Source: Oligoflexus sp. (GTDB taxonomy: Bacteria > Bdellovibrionota_B > Oligoflexia > Oligoflexales > Oligoflexaceae). From it: a DNA stretch of 6,774 nucleotides. This document shows, one piece after another, positions 5,517 to 6,774 of the stretch. Positions within the stretch are counted from its first letter, which is position 1, and the number at the start of each line of letters is the position of its first letter. Location of the stretch: assembly GCA_030151925.1 (NCBI GenBank), contig JASLCY010000095.1:1-6774 (forward strand), given 5' to 3'. Under the pieces are notes generated by a model. The model had not been told where the DNA came from and ran no database searches. It saw only the letters and a list, made by a program, of their open reading frames with translations. The translations under genes were made by a program, and so were the position numbers.

Positions 5517-6774
5517 AATCTCCTTCTTGCGCTCGCCCTTATCCTTATCGTGACGAAGCTGTGCGCCTTCGTCCTTAAACGCTTCCGCCAGCCGCCGGTG
5601 ATCGGCGAAGTGCTCGGCGGCATCCTCCTGGGCCCGACGCTGTTGGGCAAATTCGCGCCCGATCTTCAGCCCCACATCTTCCCTAAGGCTTTGATGTCCA
5701 ACCTGGATGCTTTGGCCCAAATCGGGATCGTCCTCTTCATGTTTGTGATCGGCATCGAGTTCGATACCCGTAAACTGAAGAACAAAATTGGTTCCGCTTT
5801 CGCCATCGCCAGTGCCAGCATGATCGTTCCTCTGCTCCTCGGCGGAACGATGGGCTACTTCCTCTATCCGCAGTTCGCTCCCGCGGCTGTCACGATGCCC
5901 GTTTTCGCCCTGTTTTGCGGCATTTCGGTAGCGGTCACGGCCTTTCCGGTCCTCGCTCGCATCATCAAGGACCTCGGCATTCAGAACTCGCCTATGGCCG
6001 TTCTTACCATGGCCTGCGCGGCTCTCGGCGACGTCGCGGCCTGGTGTCTGCTGGCCCTCATCACCTGTATCGCTGGCAAGGATCTGAGCCAGGCCGGTAA
6101 GATTCTCGGACTGAGCCTGCTCTTCGTTGCGGTCATGCTTCTCGCAGTCCGTCCGCTGCTGAAAAAGATCAGTGAGAAGGTCGGAGAGAAGGAGCTGAGC
6201 TCGGAGCTCTTTGCCGTTTTGATCGGTCTTTTGCTCCTTTCAGCGTTGGCGACCGAGGCCATCGGCATCCACGCTCTTTTCGGGGCTTTCCTGCTCGGCG
6301 TCTTGGTCCCTGCCGAGAATAGGATGGCGAAATCCCTGCTCGTGAAACTCGAGCTGCTCACGACGACTCTCTTTTTGCCGATATTCTTCGCCTATTCAGG
6401 CATGAAGACGGATTTCTCCCTTATCGCTCATGGCGAGGGCTTGGGCCTGGCGGCTCTGATTACTGTGGTCGCTATTGCCGGCAAGGTGGTTTCGAGTACG
6501 GTCAGCGCCATGGCCACAGGCATCGACAAACGCGATTCCCTGGCTCTTGGTTTCCTGATGAATACCCGTGGATTGGTGGAATTGGTGGTCCTGAACCTTG
6601 GCCTGGAGCTCGGCCTTTTAACTCCGACTCTCTTCAGCGCTTTCATCCTGATGACCTTGATCACGACGCTGATGACGACGCCCTTCTTCAAGTTCGTAAC
6701 CCGCCTCAGACGTTTGGTCCTTGCTGAATACGTTAAAGCCCCCGATCCTTACGGACCAGGGGCTTTACATATTT
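5514..6774 (+). CDS. CPA2-type cation:proton antiporter (Na+/H+ exchanger domain), open at right edge
   Basis: Inner-membrane monovalent cation/H+ exchanger of the CPA2 superfamily, from memory closest to the bacterial/plant CHX-like branch. The frame has no stop from the ATG at 5514 to the window end (420 codons), so it is partial at the 3' side. Motifs are V-I-G-E-V-L-G-G-I-L-L-G-P (29-41), I-G-I-V-L-F-M-F-V-I-G-I-E-F-D (70-84), V-T-A-F-P-V-L-A-R-I-I (141-151) and A-A-L-G-D-V-A-A-W (169-177). The ion-binding Asp is D173. Further on are the helix A-T-E-A-I-G-I-H-A-L-F-G-A-F-L-L-G (246-262), F-L-P-I-F-F-A-Y-S-G-M-K-T-D (287-300), and L-M-N-T-R-G-L-V-E-L-V-V-L-N (348-361) with E356. The whole exchanger domain is present by residue 390, and no RCK/TrkA domain is seen up to residue 420. 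The protein probably ends soon after the edge, or a late frameshift has removed its stop, since a terminator-like hairpin lies under the last codons. It is probably translated from the permease transcript. Ion preference (Na+ or K+) cannot be read. Confidence 0.92.
   Translation, partial: MNLLLALALILIVTKLCAFVLKRFRQPPVIGEVLGGILLGPTLLGKFAPDLQPHIFPKALMSNLDALAQIGIVLFMFVIGIEFDTRKLKNKIGSAFAIASASMIVPLLLGGTMGYFLYPQFAPAAVTMPVFALFCGISVAVTAFPVLARIIKDLGIQNSPMAVLTMACAALGDVAAWCLLALITCIAGKDLSQAGKILGLSLLFVAVMLLAVRPLLKKISEKVGEKELSSELFAVLIGLLLLSALATEAIGIHALFGAFLLGVLVPAENRMAKSLLVKLELLTTTLFLPIFFAYSGMKTDFSLIAHGEGLGLAALITVVAIAGKVVSSTVSAMATGIDKRDSLALGFLMNTRGLVELVVLNLGLELGLLTPTLFSAFILMTLITTLMTTPFFKFVTRLRRLVLAEYVKAPDPYGPGALHI
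6734..6767 (+). terminator. GC-rich stem-loop, candidate intrinsic terminator of the transporter unit
   Basis: TAAAGCCCC (6734-6742) and GGGGCTTTA (6759-6767) pair perfectly over 9 bp around a 16-base loop, which contains a further TCC/GGA pairing (6746-6748 with 6753-6755). Only short T tracts follow (CTTTA, then ATTT at the edge), so efficiency is uncertain. The antiporter frame continues through the element, so it overlaps the end of that gene or marks a broken stop. Confidence 0.55.

Noticed and set aside
1..6774. CRISPR array, tRNA/rRNA, insertion sequence ends or attachment sites
   Set aside because: No regularly spaced DNA repeats, cloverleaf, terminal inverted repeats with a transposase, or target-site duplications were found. 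The window is almost entirely filled by five protein genes.

Overview
The window is a GC-rich bacterial segment in which all five genes read left to right and only very short gaps separate them. G+C is about 60-65 % by eye, with strong G/C preference at third codon positions. It opens inside lepA (elongation factor 4), followed by two tandem paralogous lipoproteins that carry Cys-rich 'TDGQT' repeats and a C-terminal DUF1566/Lcl-type domain. A short regulatory gap comes next, then an NCS2-like (xanthine/uracil-type) permease and a CPA2-type cation:proton antiporter that is still open at the right edge. Multi-repeat DUF1566 lipoproteins of this kind are, from memory, common in Bdellovibrionota/Oligoflexia-type bacteria. 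That lineage is therefore my best guess, but it is an inference and no phylogenetic marker was compared computationally. Lipobox signal peptides and the periplasm-style Cys content fit a diderm cell.

Layout: 1-1667 is the 3' ~93 % of lepA, lacking about 44 N-terminal codons. 1699-2745 (TTG start) and 2769-3821 (ATG start) are the two lipoproteins, 31 and 23 bases downstream of the previous stop, so they probably form one transcription unit with lepA or with a promoter inside it. 3822-3914 is the only sizeable intergenic gap. It holds a perfect 15-base palindrome, a plausible sigma-70-like promoter, and a 10-bp dyad/hairpin directly over the predicted transcription start. 3915-5501 is the permease. 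5514-6774 is the antiporter, 12 bases further on with a good ribosome binding site, so these two form a second unit. A GC-rich perfect 9-bp stem-loop at 6734-6767 looks like the terminator of that unit, although the antiporter reading frame is still open through it.

Functionally, the first unit links a translation factor with two surface/periplasmic lipoproteins of unknown role, and the second is a two-transporter membrane module. I see no direct functional link between the two units. The least explained material is the lipoprotein pair (exactly conserved repeat spacing, ten paired extracytoplasmic cysteines and an EF-hand-like acidic loop in both copies) and the dyad-rich control region before the permease. 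There is also an abrupt change of codon use inside the 3' end of lepA. No RNA gene, CRISPR array, insertion sequence or attachment site was recognised.
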